A stretch of DNA of 64,000 nt. Origin: Actinomycetes bacterium (GTDB lineage: Bacteria; Actinomycetota; Thermoleophilia; RBG-16-64-13). The stretch is from assembly GCA_024637035.1 (NCBI GenBank), contig JAGXFW010000015.1, positions 1 to 64,000 of the forward strand, in the 5' to 3' direction. The notes under the pieces were generated by a model. That model searched no databases, was not told where the DNA came from, and saw only the letters and a program-made list of their open reading frames with translations. This document shows, one piece after another, positions 17,699 to 28,202 of this stretch (the first letter of the stretch is position 1; the number at the start of each line of letters is the position of its first letter). A program made the position numbers and the translations under genes.

Positions 17699-18420
17699 CA
17701 CCGCACCTCCATCACGTGTTCGACGAGCGAGGTGAACACCCCTCGGCCACCCACCCCGCCCACCACAGACTCACAGACTCGTTCCGGATGCGGCATGAGG
17801 CCGAGCACGTTGCCTCCCTCGTTGACGATGCCGGCCACGTTGTCCACCGCACCGTTCGGGTTGGCGTCATCGGTGACGTTCCCCTGCGCATCGCAGTAGC
17901 GGAACACCACCAGCCGGCGCTTTTCGATCTCGTGCAGACTCTCGGCACCCGCGGTCCACGCGCCTTCGTTGTGGTTCACGGGGATCTGCACGACGTCCCC
18001 CACGCTCAACGTGCGGGTGAAGGGGGTATCGGTGCGTTCCACGCGAAGATGTTGGGCTCGGCACACGAACTTGAGGCCCCGGTTGCGCAGCATGGCACCG
18101 TGCAGCATGTGAGCCTCGGTGAGGATCTGGAAGCCGTTGCAGATGCCGATGACTAGACCACCCCCATCGGCGAATGCCGCCACCTCACGCATGAGGGGGC
18201 TGAAGCGAGCGATCGCACCCGTACGCAGGTAGTCGCCGTACGAGAAGCCTCCTGGGAGGACCACCACGTCGGGAGCCTGCAGGTCGTGGTCTTTGTGCCA
18301 GAGGTAGTAGGGTTCGGCTTCCGGAAAGGTGCCAAGGGCGTGCATCGTGTCGTACTCGCAATTGGAACCGGGGAACACCACGATCCCGAACCGGACCCCC
18401 CCGGGTGCGCGTGCCGTCAC
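17698..18420 (-). CDS. purQ: Phosphoribosylformylglycinamidine synthase subunit PurQ (glutaminase)
   Basis: 240 aa. Start GTG 18420 overlaps the purS stop (GTGA), better than a longer reading. Class I glutamine amidotransferase: [37 protein letters not shown], nucleophile elbow [11 protein letters not shown], and C-terminal GLMPHPER with catalytic His/Glu neighbourhood. It supplies ammonia to PurL through the PurS bridge. Order purC, purS, purQ, zinc ribbon, purL, purF on one strand. Confidence 0.96.
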   Translation of the reverse strand: MTARAPGGVRFGIVVFPGSNCEYDTMHALGTFPEAEPYYLWHKDHDLQAPDVVVLPGGFSYGDYLRTGAIARFSPLMREVAAFADGGGLVIGICNGFQILTEAHMLHGAMLRNRGLKFVCRAQHLRVERTDTPFTRTLSVGDVVQIPVNHNEGAWTAGAESLHEIEKRRLVVFRYCDAQGNVTDDANPNGAVDNVAGIVNEGGNVLGLMPHPERVCESVVGGVGGRGVFTSLVEHVMEVR

Positions 18421-18698
18421 TCCCCTGCTCCCGCGTCGCCGCCGCTGCCGTCCACCCCGAGAAGTTCGAAGGTGTAGTCCTCGATGATGGGGTTCGCCAA
18501 CAGGCGTCTGCACATGGAGTCCACGTCGGCACGCACCGCGCTCTCGTCATCACCGTCGACGAACAACGTTATGAAACGACCCACCTGGATCTGGGTGACA
18601 CCAGAGAAGCCGAGAGCGGGCAGAGCCCGCTCGATCGTAGCGCCCTGCGGATCCAGGATGCCGGCCTTGGGTGTCACGTACACCGAAACCTTGAACAT
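18417..18698 (-). CDS. purS: Phosphoribosylformylglycinamidine synthase subunit PurS
   Basis: 93 aa from ATG 18698. MFKVSVYVTPKAGILDPQG at the N-terminus and LGFSGVTQIQVGRFITL are the PurS signature. PurS dimers bridge PurQ and PurL and shape the ammonia channel. The usual length is about 80-85; a short Gly/Asp-rich tail is added. Its stop overlaps the purQ start. Confidence 0.95.
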   Translation of the reverse strand: MFKVSVYVTPKAGILDPQGATIERALPALGFSGVTQIQVGRFITLFVDGDDESAVRADVDSMCRRLLANPIIEDYTFELLGVDGSGGDAGAGE

Positions 18699-18787
18699 GC
18701 CACTCTCCTAGCGCACTCCAACGCCCCTCGGGCGCGGACCTTGGTCGCCGTCCGCCGGTGGCGACGACGCAGGTTCATCGACCTGTC

Positions 18788-19510
18788 TTAGGCCGACTCG
18801 GGACCGGTCACGCGCCGCAGTACCTCGGCGTACGCGTCCTCGACCCCTCCTAGATCTTGACGGAAGCGGTCCTTGTCCAGCTTCTCGTTCGTGGTGGAAT
18901 CCCACAGACGGCATGTGTCGGGCGAGATCTCGTCACCCAGCCGCACCACTCCGGCCGCGTCCTTACCGAACTCGAGCTTGAAATCGACGAGGGTGATGCC
19001 ACGCGCCGAGAAGAACTCCTGGAGAAGGCTGTTCACCTGCTTGGACATGACCGTCGCTTCTGCCAGGTCTTCGGGTGAGACCACCTGAAGCTCGTCGAGA
19101 TGCGCGCTGCAGAGCAGCGGATCGCCCAAGTCGTCATCCTTGTAATAGTACTCGACGATCGGAGGGTTCTTGAGCGGGGTCCCCTCGGGGTAGCCGATGC
19201 GTTTTGAGAGTGAACCGGCAGCTATGTTGCGCACCACGAACTCCACCTGGAACATGTCGAGGCGGCGGATCAGCATGCCGGTGTCGCCCTCGAGGCCGAG
19301 CAGATGCGTCTTGACGCCCGCCTCCTCCAGCAGGGTGAACAACTGGGCCGACATGATGTTGTTGATGCGCCCCTTGTCTCCGATGGTGCCCTTCTTCTTG
19401 CCGTCGAAGGCTGTGGCGGAGTCCTTGAAATCCTGCAGATACACCTCGGGATCGTCGGTGGCGTAGACGATCTTGGCCTTGCCTTCGTACAGCTTGTCGC
19501 CTCGGATCAT
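18788..19510 (-). CDS. purC: SAICAR synthetase (phosphoribosylaminoimidazole-succinocarboxamide synthase)
   Basis: 240 aa from ATG 19510 with AGGAGAG upstream. LYEGKAKIVYATDDPEVYLQDFKDSATAFDGKK, RRLDMFQVEFVVRNIAAGSL, and VDFKLEFGKDAAGVVRLGDEISPDTCRLWD are characteristic of PurC. It joins CAIR and aspartate using ATP. An 89-bp gap separates it from purS. Confidence 0.96.
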   Translation of the reverse strand: MIRGDKLYEGKAKIVYATDDPEVYLQDFKDSATAFDGKKKGTIGDKGRINNIMSAQLFTLLEEAGVKTHLLGLEGDTGMLIRRLDMFQVEFVVRNIAAGSLSKRIGYPEGTPLKNPPIVEYYYKDDDLGDPLLCSAHLDELQVVSPEDLAEATVMSKQVNSLLQEFFSARGITLVDFKLEFGKDAAGVVRLGDEISPDTCRLWDSTTNEKLDKDRFRQDLGGVEDAYAEVLRRVTGPESA

Positions 19511-19690
19511 GTGCTCTCCTGGTGTGCCGTGCGCGCGCCGGGGGTGATGGCGGCTGTCTGGCCTTAGATTCTAGCAGGTCCCCAGGTCGACGCCCCGAGA
19601 GACTCCGCTCCGCCTCGACCTCTCGCGGTGCCTCGGCTCGAAGCGGAGCGGCCTCCTTCGGGCGGGCGAAACACGGTATCCTCGGAGACT

Positions 19691-20119
19691 ATGAAGTGGC
19701 TGTGGCCAATGGAGAGGCGCCCCCGAGGCGTCACGATAATCGCGCTGATGCTCGTCGGCCAGGCCATCGTCTGGGCGGCCACCGACACCCTGTACTTCTC
19801 GGAACTGCCTTCCCTGCGCCTCCCTGCAGCGGGCACCTCTGGCTTCATCATCGCGCTTGCGGGGCTCAACCTGGTCATCGCTGTAGGCATGCTCCTCCTG
19901 CGGTCATGGGCATGGTTGGCGGCCATGACGGTGCAGGGTATCTCGCTGGCAGGGGGATTATGGGCCTACTACCGCGGGACGCCCGACTTCATCATCATGG
20001 GCACGTCGGTCCTGGTGGTGCTCTACCTCAATCTGCGCGAGGTGCGTCGCCCGTTCGGCGTGGAGGATCTCCGCCTCCTCTGGAAGGCCGGCCTGGAGGA
20101 GACTGATGAGCTCCTCTGA
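19691..20119 (+). CDS. Small membrane protein of unknown function
   Basis: 142 aa; ATG 19691 with CGGAG just upstream. About four hydrophobic segments (TIIALMLVGQAIVWAA; FIIALAGLNLVIAVGMLLL; WLAAMTVQGISLAGGLWAY; FIIMGTSVLVVLYLNL) and a cytosolic C-terminus ending REVRRPFGVEDLRLLWKAG. It resembles general DoxX/DUF2127-like small membrane proteins but I cannot name a family. The 3' end overlaps the next gene by 14 bp, so the two are co-translated. Confidence 0.65.
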   Translation: MKWLWPMERRPRGVTIIALMLVGQAIVWAATDTLYFSELPSLRLPAAGTSGFIIALAGLNLVIAVGMLLLRSWAWLAAMTVQGISLAGGLWAYYRGTPDFIIMGTSVLVVLYLNLREVRRPFGVEDLRLLWKAGLEETDELL

Positions 20120-21992
20120 CGGCGGCAGGCCGCCGAAGGACGACGCCACGCCGTCGGAGATCGGTGGGCAGGCGAGTGGGGGGCAGCCTCCTCGCGCCGA
20201 CCTCGACCTCCTTCGCCGTTTCGAGCCACAACTCCGTTTCAACAGGGGAGAGCTGTTCTTCCCCGTCGATGTGGACACGTTCCTCACGCACGCCGACCTC
20301 AGGCTCCACCGCAAGGGGGAGGAGTCCACGGTGCTGATCCCCCGGCCGCAGGCCACCCAGGTGGCCATCGCCGGGTGCGACAAGGAGATCTACGCCGGTG
20401 CCCTGCACCTCCGCTTGATCGACCGACCACTGAACGCCCTGCAGCTGGTGCAGTTCCACGCGCGCTCCGAGCTCCGAGAGTTCCGAAAGGGCGTGACGCG
20501 CCACGCTCGAGTGGGGTTGATCGCACGACTCCTCGATGTGGCGTTCCGCATATCCCTGCTTGCCCGCGGGCGGGTGCCCGGAGGCACCGCGGCCGCGGCC
20601 GCCGTCTCATACGAATCCATGCGGGCGGTGTCTCCCTCGCCTGTGTACTACGGCAGGGTCGAGCGCACCTACGACTACACGTCGCTCCAGTACTGGTTCT
20701 TCTACGCCTACAACGATTACCGCAGCCATTTCCATGGAGCCAACGACCACGAGGGCGACTGGGAGATGGTGAGCGTGTTCCTGGGCCACGACGAGACCGG
20801 AGCCTACGTGCCGGAATGGGCGGCCTTCTCCGCCCACGACGGGAAGGGAGCCGACCTACGGCGGCGCTGGGACGACCCCGAACTCCACAAGGTCGGCGGC
20901 CATCCCATCGTCCACGTGGGCGCGGGATCGCATGCCGCCTACTTCTCGCCGGGTGAGTACATCATCCGCATGAGGATCCCGCTGCTGGCCCGTCTGGAAT
21001 CGGCTATCGCCAGCATCAGAGCGGTGTGGCGCACCGCCCTGCGTCAAGGGGGATCCCTTCGGGCCGAGCGCGACGGGCACCTCGACATAGCCTTCGTGGA
21101 CTACGCCCGGGGCGACGGACCCTCCATCGGCCCAAGCGGCGACACTCCGTGGGATGCCCGGCTGCTCGAGGAGCAACCCGCACTCCTGCACTACCCAGGT
21201 CTGTGGGGACGGTACGTCGACGACCCCATCAGAGGCGAAGACGCGCCGGCGGGCCCTCGCTTCAACCGCGACGGCTCGGTGCGCACCTCCTGGTACGACC
21301 CGGTGGGCTGGGCGGAACTCACAGCGGTGCCGTCCACCACGCGTGAGATCCCGGCCGCGCAGGCAGAGCTGGTCAGACTGAACGAAGAAGCCGCGGCCCT
21401 CAGCCCGCGGATCACCCGAGCCGAAGATGAAGCCACCAGAATCGGCGTGCGGGTGGCGGCCATGCGCGACGGGTCACCGGGCAGCCACCAACTCGCCGAA
21501 TGCGAGGACCGGCTCACCGAGGCTCGAGAGACCGTCGGTCGTCTGAGGAACTCCCTCAGCGAGACAGAGCTGCTCGCCAGGAACATCGCGACCCGAGTGG
21601 AGCGGCTGAAGCAGGGGGACCGCGGCGACCCGCGCGGCCACCTGCGCCGTCCCGACGTTCCTCAGCAACCCAACCAGCTGCGTCTGCACCGCATCGCCGA
21701 GACCTGGAGCGCGATCAGCGCGGGTCTGCTGCTGCTGGTCATCGGCACGGTGGCCATCCTCTACCACGCCGCTCTACTCCCCTTCTTCTTGCTCTTCGTC
21801 GCCTTCCTCTTCGTGGAATCACTGTTCCACCGAAGGGTGGCAGCCCTCGTTCACGGCATCGTCGTGACGCTCGCCCTGACGACTCTTGCCGTGCTCGTGT
21901 ACGAGTTCTGGTGGCAGATAGCCGTGGCCTTCGCGCTCGTGTTGGGTGCGACGATCACTTGGATCAACCTGGTGGAACTCACCCGGCGCTAG
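20106..21992 (+). CDS. Vps62-like domain protein with coiled coil and C-terminal membrane segments
   Basis: 628 aa, ATG 20106 within the end of the preceding gene. Residues 35-410 include RFEPQLRFNRGELFFPVD and YWFFYAYNDY...GANDHEGDWEMVSVFL, the HEGDWE signature of Vps62/DUF946-type proteins, followed by AAFSAHDGK and HPIVHVGAGSHAAYF, patterns of the same family. Residues 415-500 form a predicted coiled coil (AQAELVRLNEEAAAL...LRNSLSETELLARNIATRVERL). Residues about 540-625 hold three or four transmembrane helices. Function unknown; membrane-anchored with a large cytosolic domain. Its stop TAG lies at the start of a dispersed repeat. Confidence 0.65.
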   Translation: MSSSDGGRPPKDDATPSEIGGQASGGQPPRADLDLLRRFEPQLRFNRGELFFPVDVDTFLTHADLRLHRKGEESTVLIPRPQATQVAIAGCDKEIYAGALHLRLIDRPLNALQLVQFHARSELREFRKGVTRHARVGLIARLLDVAFRISLLARGRVPGGTAAAAAVSYESMRAVSPSPVYYGRVERTYDYTSLQYWFFYAYNDYRSHFHGANDHEGDWEMVSVFLGHDETGAYVPEWAAFSAHDGKGADLRRRWDDPELHKVGGHPIVHVGAGSHAAYFSPGEYIIRMRIPLLARLESAIASIRAVWRTALRQGGSLRAERDGHLDIAFVDYARGDGPSIGPSGDTPWDARLLEEQPALLHYPGLWGRYVDDPIRGEDAPAGPRFNRDGSVRTSWYDPVGWAELTAVPSTTREIPAAQAELVRLNEEAAALSPRITRAEDEATRIGVRVAAMRDGSPGSHQLAECEDRLTEARETVGRLRNSLSETELLARNIATRVERLKQGDRGDPRGHLRRPDVPQQPNQLRLHRIAETWSAISAGLLLLVIGTVAILYHAALLPFFLLFVAFLFVESLFHRRVAALVHGIVVTLALTTLAVLVYEFWWQIAVAFALVLGATITWINLVELTRR

Positions 21993-22055
21993 CGGCGCTA
22001 CGGGCTCGGCCGAGGACGCCGTATCGCGCCTCCGAGGACGCCGTATCGCGCCTAC
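21989..22055. repeat. CTAG-ended dispersed repeat, internal-segment copy with tandem duplication
   Basis: Begins CTAGCGGCGCTACGGGC at the stop of the plus-strand gene and contains CGAGGACGCCGTATCGCGCC twice in tandem (about 22010-22052). The same segment is found once inside the long copy at 62.9 kb. The right edge abuts the purB stop codon. It lies between convergent genes. Confidence 0.7.
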
Positions 22056-23353
22056 CAGTCCAGCGCCGCCACCCGTTCGAAGATGACGCCGATGTTGCCA
22101 AGCGCATGCGCGGGGTCGAAGCAAGCCTCAAGGGCGGCCGGGTCGAGCAGGGCAGTCACCTCGGCGTCGTCGGCGAGAAGCTCCTGGAACGGCCGCTTCT
22201 CTTCCCACGCGCGCATCGCGTTGCGCTGAACCAACAGGTAGGCGTCCTCGCGCTGCAGCCCGGCGCGCACCAACTCCAAGAGCACCCGCTGGCTGTGGAT
22301 CAACCCGAAGCTACGCTCCAGATTGGCGGCCATGGTCTCCGGATACACCAGCAGCCGGTCCACGAGGTCCGTGGCCTTCTTCAGCATGTAGTGCAAGAGG
22401 ACGGTGCTGTCGGGCAGGATCACGCGCTCGACACTGGAATGGCTGATGTCGCGCTCGTGCCAGAGGGGCACGTTCTCGAAAGCGGCGAGCATGTTGCCGC
22501 GGATCACGCGCGCCTGCCCGGTCAGCCGCTCCGAGATGATGGGGTTGCGCTTGTGCGGCATGGCCGAGGAGCCCTTCTGCCCCGGAGCGAAGTACTCCTC
22601 CGCCTCCAACACCTCGGTGCGCTGGTAGTGGCGCACCTGCACCGCGATCTTCTCGATGGTGGTGGCCAGAAGTGCCAGCGCGGCCATGAACTCGGCATGC
22701 CGATCACGCTGTACCACCTGCGTCGAGATCGGGTCGGCCCCAAGCCCGAGGCGCTCGGTCACCATAAGCTCCACGCGCGGATCGATGTTGGCGTACGTAC
22801 CTACCGCTCCGGAGATCTTGCCCACGGCAACCTGTTCGGTCGCCCGCTCCAGCCGCTCGAGGCCGCGGTGCACCTCGAAGGCCCACAGGCCGAGAACCAT
22901 GCCGAAGGTGATGGGCTCGGCATGGACCCCGTGACTCCGCCCGATCATGACGGTGTCCCTGTGCTCGAGTGATCGGCGTTGCAGCACGCGGCCGAACGTC
23001 CGAGTCTGTTCCGCCAGCAGCGCGCCCGAACGCTTGAGCTGCAGCGCGAGCGCCGTGTCGAGCATGTCCGATGAGGTCATCCCGAAATGGATGTACTTGC
23101 TCGCCTCACCCACGTACTCCGCCACGTTGGTCAGGAAGGCGATCACATCATGCTGTGTGGTCTGCTCGATCTCGTTCACGCGCGCCACGTCGAAGGAGGC
23201 CCTCGCCTTGATCTCCGTCAGGGCTTCGGCCGGAACCTCCCCGAGTTCCGTCCAGGCCTCACACACCGCCAACTCCACCTCCAACCACGTGGCCATGCGG
23301 GCTTCGTCGGTCCACAGGGCCGCCATCTCGGGGGTGGAGTAGCGCTCGATCAT
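22052..23353 (-). CDS. purB: Adenylosuccinate lyase
   Basis: 433 aa; ATG 23353 overlaps the purE stop (TGATG), preferred over an upstream start that reads through purE. Fumarase/aspartase superfamily: TTQHDVIAF, HFGMTSSDMLDTA, GRSHGVHAEPITFG, the signature GSSAMPHKRNPI, and HERDISHSSVERV. It cleaves SAICAR and adenylosuccinate. Last gene of purD-purE-purB. The C-terminus ends at a repeat. Confidence 0.96.
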   Translation of the reverse strand: MIERYSTPEMAALWTDEARMATWLEVELAVCEAWTELGEVPAEALTEIKARASFDVARVNEIEQTTQHDVIAFLTNVAEYVGEASKYIHFGMTSSDMLDTALALQLKRSGALLAEQTRTFGRVLQRRSLEHRDTVMIGRSHGVHAEPITFGMVLGLWAFEVHRGLERLERATEQVAVGKISGAVGTYANIDPRVELMVTERLGLGADPISTQVVQRDRHAEFMAALALLATTIEKIAVQVRHYQRTEVLEAEEYFAPGQKGSSAMPHKRNPIISERLTGQARVIRGNMLAAFENVPLWHERDISHSSVERVILPDSTVLLHYMLKKATDLVDRLLVYPETMAANLERSFGLIHSQRVLLELVRAGLQREDAYLLVQRNAMRAWEEKRPFQELLADDAEVTALLDPAALEACFDPAHALGNIGVIFERVAALDW

Positions 23354-23856
23354 CAGTCCTCCGGGTCGTCGACGATGGTCCCGCCGGCGCCCACCCAGCA
23401 GAGCCGCAGGATCTGCGATGCAAGGATGCCGGCATTGCGGGCGCCGTTGATGGCCACGCACGCCACCGGCACCCCGGAGGGCATCTGCACGATCGACAGA
23501 AGTGAGTCCATGCCCCCGAGGTCCGAGGTGCGTATGGGGACCCCGATCACGGGGAGGTCGGTGAACGCCGCTACCACGCCGGGAAGAGCCGCCGCCTTGC
23601 CGGCGCCGGCGATGATCACCTTCAGGCCTCGCGCTTCGGCCGTGACCGCGTACTCCCTTACGTCGTCGGGGTTCCGATGCGCCGAGAGCACGTTCACCTC
23701 GTACGGGATACCCCGCGCGGTCAACTCGTCGGCCGCGCCCTGCATGACGTCGGAGTCGGACGAGGATCCCATCAGGATCCCCACCAGCGGGGCGTCCATC
23801 TCGATGCCCTGGAGCATCGACTCGACGTCAGGTTCAGCTTGATACTTCTTCTCCAT
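23353..23856 (-). CDS. purE: N5-carboxyaminoimidazole ribonucleotide mutase (PurE)
   Basis: 167 aa; ATG 23856 after [50 protein letters not shown] is the PurE signature with the catalytic HRNP-type loop, then [26 protein letters not shown]. No purK is seen in the window, so it is not clear whether it acts as class I mutase or class II carboxylase; the motif AGKAAALPG differs slightly from the class I AGAAAHLPG, which leaves class II possible. Start codon of purB overlaps its stop. Confidence 0.93.
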   Translation of the reverse strand: MEKKYQAEPDVESMLQGIEMDAPLVGILMGSSSDSDVMQGAADELTARGIPYEVNVLSAHRNPDDVREYAVTAEARGLKVIIAGAGKAAALPGVVAAFTDLPVIGVPIRTSDLGGMDSLLSIVQMPSGVPVACVAINGARNAGILASQILRLCWVGAGGTIVDDPED

Positions 23857-23904
23857 CCTCCCACCCTTTCTCGGCCGACTCAGCGAGAGCCCCCGATTGC
23901 TCGC

Positions 23905-25200
23905 TCATTCGCGGATCTGTTCAGCGATCTGCGCCCGATGACCGATATCCGTGCGGTGCTGCGCTCCATCGAAGGAGATGAGGCCCACTCCCGAGTAGAC
24001 GCGCTTCCTCGCTTCGCCGAAGGAGGCGCCCACGGCGCTCACCGTGAGAACCCGACCACCCGCCGTGACCAACTCTCCCTCTCGGTTCTGAGCGGTGCCC
24101 GAGTGGAACACCTCTACCCCTTCCAACGCGGATGCGGCTTCGAGGCCGCGGATCACATCGCCGTTGGAGCTCGACTCCGGGTAGCCGTCCGAGGCCATGA
24201 CCACACCTACGCACGGACCCGGCGTCCACTCGGCCGACGCCGGCAGTTCTTCGCCGCGGGCGGCCGCCAGCAGTATCTCGAGAAGGTCCGAGCGCAGGCG
24301 CGGGATCAGCACCTGGGTCTCCGGATCCCCGAACCTACAGTTGAACTCGAGCACCTTCGGACCCGACTCGGTCAGGATGATGCCTGCGTAGAGGACCCCC
24401 CGGAACGACGTGCCCCGACGGCTCAACTCCTCGACGGTGCGGCGGATAGCCAGATCGACTATCTCTTCGTAGTCGTGCGAGTGGACACTGGGCACGGGCG
24501 AGTAGCAGCCCATCCCCCCCGTGTTGGGCCCCTTATCGCCGTCGTGGATGCGCTTGTAGTCTTGGGCCGCGGCCAGTGGCAACACCCAATCGTCGCTCAC
24601 GATGGCAAGGAGCGAAAGCTCCTCTCCCAACAAGCGCTCCTCGAGAAGCACGGTGCGTCCTGCGTCTCCGAAACGCCGATCGAGAAAACACTCGCGCAGC
24701 GCGGCGTCGGCCTCGTCGATGGTCGAGGCGACGGTGACGCCCTTTCCGGCTGCCAGACCATCGGCTTTCACCACAACGGGGGCGCCGTGCTCTTCCAGAT
24801 GCGCCCGGGCCGATCCATAGTCCGTGAACGCGGCTGCTTCACCTGTAGGGATGCCGGCGGAGGCCATCACTTCTTTGGCGAACGCCTTCGAGCCCTCCAA
24901 CAGGGCCCCGTCGGCGGAGGGGCCGAAGACGGTGAGCCCGCGCCCCCGGAAGACATCCGCGACACCGGCAACGAGCGGCGCCTCAGGGCCGACCACCGTC
25001 AGGCCTATACCCTCGCGCTCCGCGAAGTCGGCGAGACCGGTGAGGTCATCGGCCTTGATGGGCACCAGGATGGCGTCTTTGCCTATCCCCGCGTTCCCCG
25101 GCGCGCAGAATACCCGCCCTATGCCCGCGCTTCGCTTGAGTCCGGAAATCAACGCGTGTTCGCGTCCGCCGCCACCGACCACCAGCACATCAGTACGCAT
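23905..25200 (-). CDS. purD: Phosphoribosylamine-glycine ligase (GAR synthetase)
   Basis: 431 aa from ATG 25200 (GGAGGGG 9 nt upstream), giving MRTDVLVVGGGGREHALI. ATP-grasp enzyme: GPEAPLVAGVADVFRGRGLTVFGP, VVKADGLAAGKGV, RIHDGDKGPNTGGMGCYSPVP, and LEFNCRFGDPETQVLIPRL. It makes GAR from PRA and glycine. Forty-eight base pairs before purE. Confidence 0.96.
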   Translation of the reverse strand: MRTDVLVVGGGGREHALISGLKRSAGIGRVFCAPGNAGIGKDAILVPIKADDLTGLADFAEREGIGLTVVGPEAPLVAGVADVFRGRGLTVFGPSADGALLEGSKAFAKEVMASAGIPTGEAAAFTDYGSARAHLEEHGAPVVVKADGLAAGKGVTVASTIDEADAALRECFLDRRFGDAGRTVLLEERLLGEELSLLAIVSDDWVLPLAAAQDYKRIHDGDKGPNTGGMGCYSPVPSVHSHDYEEIVDLAIRRTVEELSRRGTSFRGVLYAGIILTESGPKVLEFNCRFGDPETQVLIPRLRSDLLEILLAAARGEELPASAEWTPGPCVGVVMASDGYPESSSNGDVIRGLEAASALEGVEVFHSGTAQNREGELVTAGGRVLTVSAVGASFGEARKRVYSGVGLISFDGAQHRTDIGHRAQIAEQIRE

Positions 25201-25386
25201 AGGTGCGACCCCTCCCATAGCGGCGCCTCGACCCACGGTCACGGGGACCATTGGAGAAGGCCATCGGTTCCAGCCCATTCTACTAACCCAGGCCGGTGCA
25301 GTCGACACCGCAGCAGCGATCGGCGCGATCCAACGCGATTTGCCGCTCCCGGGGAGGCGGGCACGACTCCGAGCGGTCGAGCGACC

Positions 25387-26746
<1,360 letters not shown>

Positions 26747-26786
26747 TCACGGATACACACGGCCCAGAGACCCCCACCACACGAGC

Positions 26787-28202
26787 CTATGAGTTTACAC
26801 CAGCGCGCGAGCGCATCACCGCGCGGGCGGCCACCAAACCGGAGGCCGAAGCCTGCACGAGTCCTCGCGTGACCCCCGCTCCGTCCCCGACCGCGTAGAG
26901 CCCCTCGACCCGAGTCTGCAGCCCGTCGTCCAACTTCATGCGCGACGAGTAGAACTTCACCTCGACCCCGTAGAGCAGGGTGTCACGCCCACCGACGCCT
27001 GGCAGCAGAAGGTCCATCGCCTCGAGCATCTCGAGGATGTCGCGGAGGTGCCGATACGGCAAGACGAAGCTCAAGTCGCCGGGCGTGACGCCGCCAAGCG
27101 TGGGCTCCACCACCCCCCGCGCCAACCTCTCCGGGGTCGTACGGCGTCCGTCCTGCAGATCGCCCAGCCGCTGAACGATGATGTCCTCGCCCAGGAGGTT
27201 GGCGAGTCGGGCGATAGACCTCCCATAGGTGAGAGGTTCCTTGAACGGTTCGGTGAAGCGCGTCGAGACCAGCAGAGCGAAGTTGGTGTAGGGAGTGCCG
27301 CGCCCCTTGTCCGCGTAGCTGTGGCCATTGACGGTGACCAGGTCACCGTAGCTCTCCTTGCTGACGAATCCGTGCGGGTTCATGCAGAACGTGCGCACCG
27401 GGTCGTCGAACGTGCGGCTGGTGTACAAAAGCTTCGGCTCATAGAGGTCTTCCGTGATGGCGTCGGTGACGGAGGCGGATGTTTCCACGCGAACTCCGAT
27501 GTCCACCGCGTTGTTCGTAACGGGAAGGCCCAATCGCGTGGCTTGATCAAGGAGCCACGCGGCCCCCTCACGCCCTGGAGCGACGATCAAGGCATCGCAC
27601 TCGAACTCCTGCCCGGCTTCGGTGATCACACCGGTCACACGCTTCCCGCCCGCTCCGACATCACGAGTGACGAGCGTCTGCACGGGAGTGTCGGTGAGCA
27701 CGTCTACGCGACCGTCGAGTGCGCGTCTCAGCGCGGCCATGATGTCGACGCAGCGCTCCGTCCCCATGTGACGGATAGGTGAAGAGACCAGGCGCAGCCC
27801 CGCCTTCCGCGCCCGTCCGCGCCAGAGTTCCACCGCTTCGTCATCGTCACCGTGGATCACGTCGGAAGCCCCGAACTCCCGATATACCCGGTCGACGTCG
27901 TCGATGAGACGGAGAAGCGCATCGGGCGGCAGATAGTCGCCGAGCCACCCGCCCACCTCGGGGCTGAGCGTGAGCTTCCCGTCGGAGAACGCGCCGGCTC
28001 CACCCCATCCACAGGTGATGGCGCAGGGGTCACAGTGGGCGCACCGGGCACCCTTGCGGGCGGGGCAGTTGCGCTCCGCCACGTCACATCCCTTCTCCAC
28101 GAGCAACACCCGCGCCTCGGAATGGCGGGCAAGCTCCAACGCGGCGAAGATGCCGGCCGGGCCGGCTCCCACGACGATCACATCGAAACGGTCAGCGTCC
28201 AC
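26787..28202 (-). CDS. FAD/NAD(P)-dependent oxidoreductase (COG2509-like)
   Basis: 471 aa; GTG 28202 with GGAGG upstream, overlapping pabC by 11 bp. Residues 5-40 carry the FAD-binding DVIVVGAGPAGIFAALEL. A Cys-rich insert follows (CPARKGARCAHCDPCAITCGWGGAGAFSDGKL), typical of this large uncharacterised flavoprotein family. The C-terminus has LYAVGDGAGVTRGLVQASASGLVAA, the second FAD contact. Cytosolic. The substrate is unknown; the cysteines might hold an Fe-S cluster or form disulfides. It lies between purA and folate genes. Confidence 0.8.
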   Translation of the reverse strand: MDADRFDVIVVGAGPAGIFAALELARHSEARVLLVEKGCDVAERNCPARKGARCAHCDPCAITCGWGGAGAFSDGKLTLSPEVGGWLGDYLPPDALLRLIDDVDRVYREFGASDVIHGDDDEAVELWRGRARKAGLRLVSSPIRHMGTERCVDIMAALRRALDGRVDVLTDTPVQTLVTRDVGAGGKRVTGVITEAGQEFECDALIVAPGREGAAWLLDQATRLGLPVTNNAVDIGVRVETSASVTDAITEDLYEPKLLYTSRTFDDPVRTFCMNPHGFVSKESYGDLVTVNGHSYADKGRGTPYTNFALLVSTRFTEPFKEPLTYGRSIARLANLLGEDIIVQRLGDLQDGRRTTPERLARGVVEPTLGGVTPGDLSFVLPYRHLRDILEMLEAMDLLLPGVGGRDTLLYGVEVKFYSSRMKLDDGLQTRVEGLYAVGDGAGVTRGLVQASASGLVAARAVMRSRAGVNS

